This document shows positions 1 to 5,967 of a DNA stretch of 8,499 nt, one piece after another. Position numbers and translations under genes: made by a program. The stretch covers positions 1 through 8,499 of the forward strand of contig JASLEQ010000672.1 of assembly GCA_030151135.1 (NCBI GenBank), read 5' to 3'. The notes under the pieces were generated by a model, which did no database searches, had not been told where the DNA came from, and saw only the letters and a program-made list of their open reading frames with translations. Source of the stretch: Candidatus Sulfotelmatobacter sp. Its GTDB lineage: Bacteria > Acidobacteriota > Terriglobia > Terriglobales > SbA1. The first letter of the stretch is position 1. Each line of letters begins with the position of its first letter.

Positions 1-1
1 A

Positions 2-18
2 GAACTCGTTTCGAGTTC
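2..18. repeat. Perfect 7-bp inverted repeat upstream of the GH20 remnant
   Basis: Two perfect inverted 7-mers, GAACTCG and CGAGTTC, are separated by TTT and end 18 bases before the ATG at 37. The dyad could be an operator, a leader hairpin with a triloop, or the stem of a terminator for a gene outside the window. There is no T-run on either side within view, so a terminator is less likely. The dyad itself is certain and its role is unknown. Confidence 0.45.
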
Positions 19-36
19 AGGTTGGGTATAGGAATC

Positions 37-651
37 ATGATAAAGCGTGTATACGCCGTGCTCGGTTCCGCATTGTTGACCGCTCCTCTGCTGCTCGGGC
101 TCGATTCGCCCTTGCATTCACGGGTAAAGCTTGAGCCAGCGCCGAAAGAAGTGCAGATGCGAACCGGCGGCTTCCAGGTGGGGCCGCGCACAAAAATTTT
201 CGTCCAACTTGGCCATCAGTCTGAAGACCGCATCGCCGCCGAAACCCTGGCGGAAGAAGTCCAGTCGCAGGCCGGCTGGAAGCTCAGCATTTTAGGAATG
301 AAGTCTGCCGCAAAAGCCGAAGATGGAGCCATCGTTCTCGCTCGTCTGCAAGATTCCCGCGTGCGCAAGTTCCTGGCCCAGAATGGTCTCAAAGCCGACG
401 AGGCCGTCGGGCAACAGGGATATCTCCTGTTTTCCGATCATTCCCATTTGATCGTTGCTGCCAACTCCGGTGAGGGACTCTTTTACGGCGTCCAAACTTT
501 GCGGCAACTTCTGCAGCCCAAAGAGAACGGACTCGTTTGCCCGGGCATCGGAATCCGCGACTGGCCGGGACTCCAGAATCCTGGACTGCACAACGAAGCT
601 CAACCCAGCCTGAGTCAGTTGTCGGCGCCTCATTTTCTGACCTCAAAATAA
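37..651 (+). CDS. Truncated GH20 beta-N-acetylhexosaminidase (N-terminal domain only), probable gene remnant
   Basis: A 204-residue product if translation starts at ATG 37; a TTG at 22 is in frame, but the ATG gives a better signal peptide (basic IKR, then hydrophobic residues 6-21) and has AGGA just upstream. Residues 31-175 resemble the non-catalytic alpha/beta domain that precedes the TIM barrel in GH20 chitobiases/hexosaminidases: LEPAPKEVQ opening, a GLFYGVQTLRQLL segment at 147-159, and the IRDWP boundary motif at 173-177. In full-length enzymes this boundary leads into a barrel of roughly 350 residues carrying the Asp-Glu catalytic pair. Here only 27 residues follow, and the barrel is absent. 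The protein therefore should not hydrolyse N-acetylhexosaminides. The stop lies 19 bases before an intrinsic terminator, which suggests an internal deletion joined the 5' part to the original 3' end. A secreted carbohydrate-binding role for the fragment is possible but unsupported. Confidence 0.75.
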   Translation: MIKRVYAVLGSALLTAPLLLGLDSPLHSRVKLEPAPKEVQMRTGGFQVGPRTKIFVQLGHQSEDRIAAETLAEEVQSQAGWKLSILGMKSAAKAEDGAIVLARLQDSRVRKFLAQNGLKADEAVGQQGYLLFSDHSHLIVAANSGEGLFYGVQTLRQLLQPKENGLVCPGIGIRDWPGLQNPGLHNEAQPSLSQLSAPHFLTSK

Positions 652-670
652 TTCGGATCAGCTCCTTGCG

Positions 671-700
671 AGGCGTCCTTTGCGGACGCCTTTTCTTTTT
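671..700 (+). terminator. Intrinsic terminator after the GH20 remnant
   Basis: A perfect 8-bp GC-rich stem, AGGCGTCC paired with GGACGCCT, closes a 5-base loop TTTGC and runs straight into TTTCTTTTT. This is a textbook Rho-independent terminator on the + strand, 19 bases after the stop of the truncated hexosaminidase gene. It separates that transcript from the aminotransferase gene. Confidence 0.9.
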
Positions 701-715
701 GCCCGCACATACCAT

Positions 716-772
716 CGAAGGGCCGCGTGCGCGTTGCCCTTCCGGCATCACTCGCGGCTACGCTTCCCTTCG
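716..772. repeat. REP-like nested inverted repeat in the 5' region of the aminotransferase gene
   Basis: CGAAGGG at 716-722 and CCCTTCG at 766-772 are inverted copies. GAAGGGC at 717-723 can alternatively pair with GCCCTTC at 736-742, and CCGCG near 723 with CGCGG near 754. The competing GC-rich stems in an intergenic spacer resemble a dispersed REP-type palindrome. It ends 14 bases before the ATG, so a 5' leader structure is an alternative. Whether other copies exist in the genome cannot be seen here. Confidence 0.4.
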
Positions 773-786
773 CATAGAATCCATCC

Positions 787-1953
787 ATGTTTTCTGAACG
801 GACAAATTGGTCCCTGACGAGAAATCGTTTTACCGAGGCCGTCGAGGACCTGCGCATGCGGGGCGTGAACTTTCTGGATCTCACCGCTTCGAATCCAACC
901 CGCGTCGCATTGACCTACGATTCCGCTGCAATTTTGCATGCGCTTCAGTCCCCGCGCGCCCTCGATTACGATCCCGAACCCAAGGGATTGCTTTCGGCGC
1001 GGGAAGCTGTCGTGCGCTACTACCACGAAGCCTCATCCGCCGCGCTTGATCCTCAAGACATCGTGCTCACCGCCAGCACCAGCGAAGGCTACTCCTACGT
1101 CTTTCGCTTGCTCTGCAACGCCGGTGATGAATTGCTCGTGCCCAAACCAAGCTATCCGTTGTTCGAGTTCCTGGCCGATTTGCACGACGTGAAACTGGTT
1201 CCCTATCCGCTGATCTATGACCACGGATGGCAAATGGATTTTCACTCGATGCAGAAGGCGCTCACGCCGCGCACCCGTGGCGTCGTCATTGTGCATCCGA
1301 ACAATCCGACCGGATCTTACGTGAAGGCCACAGAGTTCGCATCGTTGAATGACTTTTGCCGTTCCCATGAATTGGCTTTGATCGTGGATGAAGTCTTTCT
1401 CGACTACTCGCTCGATTCGCAATCCCATTCAACCTTCGCCACCAATCGCGACGTGTTGACATTCACCTTGAGCGGCTTGTCCAAAATTTCTGCACTGCCT
1501 CAAATGAAGGTCGCGTGGATCGTCACGAGCGGCCCCAACGATCTCGTCGGCACGGCCATTGCTCGCCTCGAAATCATTGCCGACACCTATCTGTCGATGA
1601 ATGCTCCTGTTCAATGGGCAGTCCCGGCGTTACTCGAGCATCGGTCCGATATTCAGCGGCAATTGATGGAACGCGTTCATGCAAATCTGCAAGAACTCGA
1701 TCGCCAGCTCGCATTGCAGAAATCCTCACAGCGCTTGCAGGTCGAGGGCGGTTGGTACGCGGTCCTGCGGGTTCCAGTCACGCAATCGGATGAACAACTC
1801 TCCATCGACCTGCTTCGGCAAAAGTCCGTGTTGGTCCATCCCGGACACTTTTACGATTTCGAGAGCGACGGCTATCTGGTGCTGAGCTTGATTCCGCAGG
1901 TGAACGATTTTCGAGAGGGAGTATCGCGCGTGCTCGCGCATCTGAACGCGTAA
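787..1953 (+). CDS. PLP-dependent class I/II aminotransferase
   Basis: A complete 388-residue fold-type I aminotransferase, a normal length for the aspartate/alanine aminotransferase superfamily, acting in the cytoplasm. Visible motifs are HPNNPTG at 170-176, the PLP-ring aspartate D201 in IVDEVFLDY with Y207, and the Schiff-base lysine K233 in SGLSK. The N-terminal LTASNPT segment at 32-38 probably lines the substrate pocket. The position usually held by arginine after the SxSK block reads LPQMKVAW, with K241. The C-terminal strand usually containing the carboxylate-binding arginine reads YLVLSLI, without arginine, so the amino-acid substrate cannot be inferred from the aspartate enzyme model. 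The ATG has no strong Shine-Dalgarno sequence. No pathway genes adjoin it: a terminator lies upstream and the downstream neighbour converges. Family assignment is firm and substrate is unknown. Confidence 0.93.
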   Translation: MFSERTNWSLTRNRFTEAVEDLRMRGVNFLDLTASNPTRVALTYDSAAILHALQSPRALDYDPEPKGLLSAREAVVRYYHEASSAALDPQDIVLTASTSEGYSYVFRLLCNAGDELLVPKPSYPLFEFLADLHDVKLVPYPLIYDHGWQMDFHSMQKALTPRTRGVVIVHPNNPTGSYVKATEFASLNDFCRSHELALIVDEVFLDYSLDSQSHSTFATNRDVLTFTLSGLSKISALPQMKVAWIVTSGPNDLVGTAIARLEIIADTYLSMNAPVQWAVPALLEHRSDIQRQLMERVHANLQELDRQLALQKSSQRLQVEGGWYAVLRVPVTQSDEQLSIDLLRQKSVLVHPGHFYDFESDGYLVLSLIPQVNDFREGVSRVLAHLNA

Positions 1954-2009
1954 CAGTTGCCGGTGAAAACTGATCGCGATCTCCAATCTCTCAGACCAGC
2001 CGTAGCATT

Positions 2010-2288
2010 TCACCCGCCGCTGACCGCGGGCACAATAGAAATCTGGCTTCCCTCTTCTAGCCGCGTTGCCAGGCCTCCGGTAAAGCGGATGTGCTCGTTC
2101 CCCACAAAAATATTGATGTGCTGCCGAACTTGACCCTGTTCGTTGATCACGCGGTCGCGCACTCCCGGATGGAGCCTCCACAGCGCGGTCAACGCATCGG
2201 AGACGGTAGACTCCGGCATCGAGATCTCAACCAGGGCTTTGCCCCCAGTAAACTCGCGCAACGCAGCCGGGATATGAAAAGTGATCAC
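2010..2288 (-). CDS. MoaD/ThiS-like ubiquitin-fold protein with C-terminal Gly-Gly
   Basis: A 92-residue beta-grasp protein: N-terminal strand VITFHIPAALREF, central helix VSDALTALWRLHPGVRDRV, then HINIFVGNEHIR, and the hallmark ending ISIVPAVSGG. In MoaD, ThiS and CysO-type proteins the terminal glycine is adenylated by an E1-like enzyme and then carries sulfur as a thiocarboxylate, or is conjugated to protein lysines. The start is taken as GTG 2288; TTG at 2291 is also in frame and would add one residue. The kinase-propeller gene upstream stops at 2295, leaving only 3-6 bases, so translational coupling is likely and no independent Shine-Dalgarno sequence is evident. No moaE, moeB, thiF, thiG or cysteine synthase gene lies nearby, so the partner is unknown. 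The family call is strong. A molybdopterin role is not supported by context. Confidence 0.9.
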   Translation of the reverse strand: MITFHIPAALREFTGGKALVEISMPESTVSDALTALWRLHPGVRDRVINEQGQVRQHINIFVGNEHIRFTGGLATRLEEGSQISIVPAVSGG

Positions 2289-2294
2289 CAAATG

Positions 2295-4412
2295 CTAATT
2301 CCGTTTCGCGCGCCGCTGAGTTTCTCGCCTGCGCGATCGGCTCGCTCGCACAGATTTTCGCGATGCCGGAGCGCGCGTTGCTTTCGAAACTTCGACTGGC
2401 ATGATGGAACCATCCTCGATGACTGCCGTGCGCACGCAGACGATCGAAGGCAGGCCGTCGTGTATCTTCTGCCACGTCTTCCCTTCATCGTGCGACCCAA
2501 AAAGCTGACCGCTTCGAGTTCCAAGATAAATTCCGACCGGATCCTGTGCGTCAACCGCTAACCCATCCCGCAAGACAGTTTCGTACGCTTCTTTTTGCGG
2601 CAAGCCCCGCATGAGCGGCTCCCACGAAGCCCCCGCACTGCGAGTGCGGTAGACCCGCAGGCGTCCATCGCAGGAACAGCGAAACACGTCTGATTCCACC
2701 GGAACGATGTACACGCAGTCGGGATTGTGCGGATGTACCACGATCGGAAAGCCGAAGTCGGAAGGAACGCCATTCGCTATGTCCGACCAATTGTCGCCGG
2801 AATCATCCGAGCGATAAATTCCCCAATGGTTTTGCAGGAACAGCCGCTCCGGTCGCGAAGGATGCAAAGTAATCTTGTGCACGCACTGCCCGAACTCCGG
2901 ATACTTGTCCGGCATAAACATCGCGCGAATCCCCCGATTCCGCGCGGTCCAGGTGAGGCCGGCGTCGTCGGTACGGTAAACGCCGCCGGCAGAAATCGCG
3001 ACGTACATCCGTTGCTTGTTCGATGGATCAAGCACGACCGAATGCAGCGCCAGTCCACCATTGCCGGGCACCCAGCGCGGACGGTGAGGATGATCGAAGA
3101 GGCCGCGCACCAGCGACCAGTTTTCGCCCGAGTCACGCGTTTCGAATAGCGCCGCAGGTTCGACTCCGCAATAGAGAACGTTGGGCTGATCGGCAGGCCC
3201 AGGCGTGATCTGCCAGATGTTCTTGAGCGACGTCCCAGTATCGGCGGGGAAACGAATAGGAGACTGTGGAGGATTTGTCCAGCTCTTGCCGAAGTCGTCG
3301 CTGGACCGAAGCATGGTTCCCCAATAGCTGGCGGTCGCGGCCCATATGCGGCGCTGTCCGGCGCGGCCATCAAACACCAGCGCATACACTGGCAGGCCGT
3401 GAAAATACGGTCCGGCGAGCTCCCATCGCGTGCGCTGCGCGTTCGAGCGGAAGATGAACGCTCCTTTCATGGTGCCCACAAGGAGGAGGAAGTCTCCTTT
3501 CTTCACGCGGGCGTGGCGCACGTTGTGCATGGTCGTGACCGGCGGTTGCGCGGCATCGGGGCTGGTGGCGGTGACGATCGCGCCCGACTGCACGGCCTCT
3601 AACGCGGCCTGCACTTCGCCGGCGGTCTGATAGCGCTGCATCGGCTCCTTGGTAAGGCAGCGCTGGATCACGGCCCACAATCCGGGCGGCACAGGCGGCC
3701 CGAGCGGCTTGGGCATCTCGCGGATGATGGCGGAACTGATCTCGAATCCCGTCCGTCCTTCGAACGGCAGGTGTCCGGAGCAGAGTTCATACAGGACGAC
3801 GCCGAGCGCCCACAGGTCGCCGCGAGCATCGGCGGCATCTCCGCGAAGTATTTCGGGAGCCATGTAAGGAAGCGTGCCGCTGACGCTGGACCCTCCCTGC
3901 ACTGTGGAGAAGGACATGGTGGGCGCGTCGAGCACGCCTCCGCCAACACGTTTCGCCAAGCCAAAGTCCAGGACTTTCAAGAGTCCGTCGGACGCGACGA
4001 CGACATTGGTGGTCTTGAGATCGCGATGCACGATGCCGCGATCGTGAGCGCGCGCCAGCGCACCAGCAATCTGGATTCCGTAACGCAACACGGATTCCGG
4101 CGAGAGCCCAACGCCGGCGCTCATGACATGGAGCGACTTCCCTTCAACCAGCTCCATTACGATGTAAACATCGCCATCGACTTCGCCGACTTCATAGATC
4201 GTGCAGATATTGGGATGTCCGAGCGAAGAGGATGCGCGCGCTTCTTCGAGCAGGCTCTGGCGTCCGGAGCTGTCGATGGCAGAACTTTTCTTGACGACTT
4301 TCAGCGCAACGTCGCGGTGCAGGACTTCGTCATGAGCGCGATAAACCACGCCCATTCCGCCTTCACCGAGCTTGGCGATAATGCGCCAGTGTCCGACAAC
4401 CTGCCCGATCAC
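2295..4412 (-). CDS. Ser/Thr protein kinase fused to BNR/Asp-box beta-propeller
   Basis: A 705-residue protein. Residues 8-270 form a PknB-type kinase with all key elements: glycine loop GEGGMG at 16-21, VALK lysine K38, probable helix-C glutamate E57, HRDLKTTN with D131/K133/N136, DFG at 149-151, APE at 185-187 and D199 in GDLWALG. The kinase should be active. After a linker, residues about 307-670 form a propeller with Asp boxes (S/T-x-D-x-G-x-x-W) at 371-378, 425-432, 481-488, 535-542 and 640-647, plus a degenerate one at 590-597. This matches the BNR/sialidase-like WD40-type family, but sialidase activity should not be assumed. No membrane helix separates the domains, unlike many receptor kinases, so it is probably cytoplasmic. 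A basic Arg/Ser tail spans about 677-705. Start GTG 4412 is supported by AAAGGGG five bases upstream. The gene is followed within 3-6 bases by the MoaD-like gene. Confidence 0.93.
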   Translation of the reverse strand: MIGQVVGHWRIIAKLGEGGMGVVYRAHDEVLHRDVALKVVKKSSAIDSSGRQSLLEEARASSSLGHPNICTIYEVGEVDGDVYIVMELVEGKSLHVMSAGVGLSPESVLRYGIQIAGALARAHDRGIVHRDLKTTNVVVASDGLLKVLDFGLAKRVGGGVLDAPTMSFSTVQGGSSVSGTLPYMAPEILRGDAADARGDLWALGVVLYELCSGHLPFEGRTGFEISSAIIREMPKPLGPPVPPGLWAVIQRCLTKEPMQRYQTAGEVQAALEAVQSGAIVTATSPDAAQPPVTTMHNVRHARVKKGDFLLLVGTMKGAFIFRSNAQRTRWELAGPYFHGLPVYALVFDGRAGQRRIWAATASYWGTMLRSSDDFGKSWTNPPQSPIRFPADTGTSLKNIWQITPGPADQPNVLYCGVEPAALFETRDSGENWSLVRGLFDHPHRPRWVPGNGGLALHSVVLDPSNKQRMYVAISAGGVYRTDDAGLTWTARNRGIRAMFMPDKYPEFGQCVHKITLHPSRPERLFLQNHWGIYRSDDSGDNWSDIANGVPSDFGFPIVVHPHNPDCVYIVPVESDVFRCSCDGRLRVYRTRSAGASWEPLMRGLPQKEAYETVLRDGLAVDAQDPVGIYLGTRSGQLFGSHDEGKTWQKIHDGLPSIVCVRTAVIEDGSIMPVEVSKATRAPASRKSVRASRSRRRETQRRAKRN

Positions 4413-4417
4413 AAGAA

Positions 4418-4424
4418 CCCCTTT
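4418..4424 (-). promoter_or_regulatory. Ribosome binding site of the kinase-propeller gene
   Basis: AAAGGGG on the - strand sits five bases before GTG 4412. It favours this GTG as the start, since the kinase domain begins only about eight residues in. An ATG at 4431-4433 lies in another frame. Confidence 0.6.
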
Positions 4425-4500
4425 GAGTCATGCTAAAGGGAAAAGCTTGCGAAGAAAACAGAAAGCTGCGCGGAGTCTTCAGAGGTGGAAGAATTCCCGA

Positions 4501-5166
4501 TCAGAACCAGCCGCCTGACGGCACCAGTCCATTCAGCCGCATGTAGGTGACCAGATTGCCATAGTGCAAGGCGTCATGATTTCCCACTTGCGTGAGAAGA
4601 AACATCTTGTTCGTCGGGTGCCCGAAGAAGTCTGCCGGATCGTCGAGGTGCGTGTCGGGGAACCCCGCGTACACTCCATCGCAGTAATCGAACGAGCCTT
4701 TGAGGTATGCCACGATCTCGACCTTCGAACCTTTCCCCACGGTTGCGGATGGCCGCGCTTCACCTCTGGCGTTCGAACACAAAATGTAAGATATGTCCGC
4801 CAGGTGAATCACGATCTCGCCAAACGAACGCACGTCCTTCGTCGGCCGGTAGCTGTATTTCAACTCAGGCATGGCCTCCGCCGACTTCATGATCTTGTCT
4901 TCCATATTTCTACGGAAAATGGACAGCGTCTTCGTCATCGGAGTCGGATTGGGCAGGTCAGACGAGATTTGGGCGCTTGCCCGTGGCATCAGAAAACATG
5001 CCGATACGATACCAACCGACACCGCCGCTAGAACACAGGACCGGAACCGAGAGCCCAGGCCAGCCCTTCGAATCCCCGTTCTTGCCGACTTTAGACGGGT
5101 TGGTCCGGTCAGCATCTCCGTCGAGTTACCAATCGCGCGATGTTGATCTAACTTGAAAGTTTGCAT
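4501..5166 (-). CDS. Exported DinB-like four-helix-bundle protein
   Basis: 221 residues. The mature part, from about residue 66, looks like a DinB/YfiT-type four-helix bundle: MTKTLSIFRRNMEDKI as helix 1, SFGEIVIHLADISY with H121, and GNHDALHYGNLVTYMRLNGLVPS with H197 and H201. These three histidines match the metal-binding triad of the family, whose known members include mycothiol- and bacillithiol-dependent thiol transferases. No substrate can be inferred. Residues 41-65 look like a signal peptide: SRFR, a hydrophobic core VLAAVSVGIVSACFLM, then RASAQ with likely cleavage after A65. About 40 residues precede it. Start ATG 5166 is backed by GAGGA six bases upstream; ATG 5115, which gives a shorter leader, is the alternative. 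It is co-directional with the kinase gene 88 bases downstream, so an operon is possible but unproven. Export of a DinB fold is less common than a cytoplasmic location. Confidence 0.85.
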   Translation of the reverse strand: MQTFKLDQHRAIGNSTEMLTGPTRLKSARTGIRRAGLGSRFRSCVLAAVSVGIVSACFLMPRASAQISSDLPNPTPMTKTLSIFRRNMEDKIMKSAEAMPELKYSYRPTKDVRSFGEIVIHLADISYILCSNARGEARPSATVGKGSKVEIVAYLKGSFDYCDGVYAGFPDTHLDDPADFFGHPTNKMFLLTQVGNHDALHYGNLVTYMRLNGLVPSGGWF

Positions 5167-5172
5167 TAGACG

Positions 5173-5177
5173 TCCTC
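5173..5177 (-). promoter_or_regulatory. Ribosome binding site deciding the DinB-like gene start
   Basis: GAGGA on the - strand lies six bases before ATG 5166. The internal ATG 5115 has GGAG directly abutting it, which is too close, so the longer form is preferred even though it places the signal peptide 40 residues inside the protein. Confidence 0.55.
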
Positions 5178-5338
5178 GTCAGCCCTCGCATGCATGCAAG
5201 CTTCCAGTTCGCGCGACGGGCGATATACCCTTCTTGTCTTTAAAGAAAGGATACGCCGCAGACTGCGGATTTCCGCCCGATGTCCATTTTCGATCAAGAC
5301 TGTTCAAGACCGGTCGCCTCCCGCTGGAGTTCAAATGA

Positions 5339-5575
5339 GTGAGTAATCAGTCGCAGTGTCTTATTACGACAGATTGCCATGAAACATACCGGGCTCGTGA
5401 TGTATCGATCGACGGTTGGGAAACGCGCGGACCGAAATTTGGGGACAAGGAAATGTCCGGACAGACGGAACGTTTCTCATTATTCTTCTCCGGAATCCAA
5501 CCCGTGCTTCCCATCACAATCCTCTGTGATCGCACTCCTAGCGATTGCTACCCCCTCCTTGCGAGACTAAATTAG
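5339..5575 (+). CDS. Uncertain small ORF ahead of a + strand terminator
   Basis: This is a 78-residue open frame starting at GTG 5339, with GGAG nine bases upstream, and stopping 17 bases before a strong intrinsic terminator. The product is not recognised and shows no signal peptide, membrane segment or cysteine motif. The best protein-like stretch is about residues 23-60, from VSIDGWETRGPKFGDKE onward. A second frame (ATG 5379 to 5570, 63 residues) is open over the same bases, so coding potential is ambiguous. A minimal ATG AGT GAG TAA at 5335-5346 overlaps the start. The terminator position is the main argument that something is transcribed here. A non-coding RNA or a decayed gene is equally possible. 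Confidence 0.25.
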   Translation: MSNQSQCLITTDCHETYRARDVSIDGWETRGPKFGDKEMSGQTERFSLFFSGIQPVLPITILCDRTPSDCYPLLARLN

Positions 5576-5592
5576 CCGCAAGTCTAACCAGC

Positions 5593-5620
5593 CCCGCCAA
5601 AATTGGCGGGACTTTTCTTT
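5593..5620 (+). terminator. Intrinsic terminator without an assigned + strand gene
   Basis: CCCGCC at 5593-5598 pairs with GGCGGG at 5605-5610 around AAAATT, and inner A-T pairs can extend the stem to 8 bp. ACTTTTCTTT follows on the + strand. The - strand has no T-run after the stem, so termination is in the + direction. The nearest recognised + strand gene upstream is the aminotransferase at 1953, more than 3.6 kb away. The terminator therefore points to a small transcript within 5167-5592. Confidence 0.8.
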
Positions 5621-5621
5621 T

Positions 5622-5653
5622 CGGGCCGAAACACCGCGCTATCGTTTCGCCCG
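5622..5653. repeat. Imperfect inverted repeat just after the terminator
   Basis: CGGGCCGAAAC at 5622-5632 and GTTTCGCCCG at 5644-5653 are inverted copies with one unpaired C and an 11-base loop. No T-run follows. Its function is unknown. It could be a secondary structure at the edge of the preceding terminator or a decayed dispersed repeat. Confidence 0.35.
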
Positions 5654-5726
5654 AAATAAGGAAACCAGTTCTTTGAAAACTCGATACGCAGCAATCAGGT
5701 CAAAGCGGGATCGCCAAGCAAAGGGT

Positions 5727-5766
5727 TCTCTCTGCGTAACTCTGCGCCTCTGTGGTAAAGGTTTTT
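5727..5766 (+). repeat. CTCTGCG-type degenerate intergenic repeat, copy A
   Basis: This copy contains three spaced units, CTCTGCG, CTCTGCG and CTCTGTG, and ends GGTAAAGGTTTTT. A second copy in inverted orientation lies at 6866-6915 and ends in nearly the same way. Similar CTCTGYG runs are, from memory, common intergenic repeats in several environmental bacterial phyla; no search was run. It falls in a gene-free stretch. Confidence 0.5.
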
Positions 5767-5798
5767 CGAATGCGGGAAGCCGCAAGGGCCAAGCCGAG

Positions 5799-5816
5799 GA
5801 CCGAAGACCAAAGACC
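5799..5816. repeat. Short tandem repeat GACCRAA
   Basis: GACCGAA, GACCAAA and GACC follow one another without a gap (2.6 units of 7 bp). It is in non-coding DNA 33 bases after the CTCTGCG repeat. This is probably slippage-prone intergenic sequence with no evident role. Confidence 0.4.
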
Positions 5817-5941
5817 CGCCCCGAACCATGTCCTGATTTATCAGAAACAGCAACTTCTTTGTTTCCAAGATTTTGCCCGCATCTCATTGCAAGCAATAGA
5901 TTAAATCGAAGTTTTCCTGTAACTCGATGATTCCAAAGATT

Positions 5942-5961
5942 CCCCCGGGAGGGGGTAGGAG
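5942..5961 (+). promoter_or_regulatory. GC hairpin with GNRA-type loop abutting the ribosome binding site
   Basis: CCCCC at 5942-5946 and GGGGG at 5951-5955 enclose GGGA, which fits the GNRA tetraloop pattern. The Shine-Dalgarno AGGAG follows at 5957-5961, six bases before ATG 5968. Such a compact stem next to the ribosome site could tune translation of the finger protein. Its regulatory role is inference. Confidence 0.5.
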
Positions 5962-5967
5962 CAAAAA

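Larger units (their letters stand above)
5167..5592. other. Intergenic stretch with no confident gene
   Basis: This 426-bp region upstream of the DinB-like gene holds no recognisable protein. It contains the palindrome GCATGCATGC at 5188-5197, the short dyad CCGCAG-A-CTGCGG at 5256-5268, two copies of TCAAGAC ten bases apart at 5294-5300 and 5304-5310, and overlapping short open frames on the + strand before a terminator at 5593. Promoters for the DinB-like gene (- strand) and for a possible + strand small transcript must lie here, but no convincing -35/-10 pair was identified. Confidence 0.5.

Noticed and set aside
2295..4412. Sialidase (neuraminidase) activity for the Asp-box propeller
   Set aside because: Asp boxes are structural; no arginine triad or Tyr/Glu nucleophile pair of sialidases could be identified, and the protein appears cytoplasmic.
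3771..4436. 221-residue + strand open frame
   Set aside because: It lies wholly opposite the kinase domain, whose motifs are intact; an antisense shadow caused by GC-rich codon usage.
5192..5203. GCATGCAAGCTT matches the SphI-HindIII part of common cloning-vector polylinkers
   Set aside because: Only 12 bases match and the flanks on both sides do not continue as vector sequence; most likely chance.
5331..5338. TTCAAAT resembling a tRNA T-loop
   Set aside because: The flanking bases cannot form a T-stem, and no acceptor or anticodon arms are present nearby.
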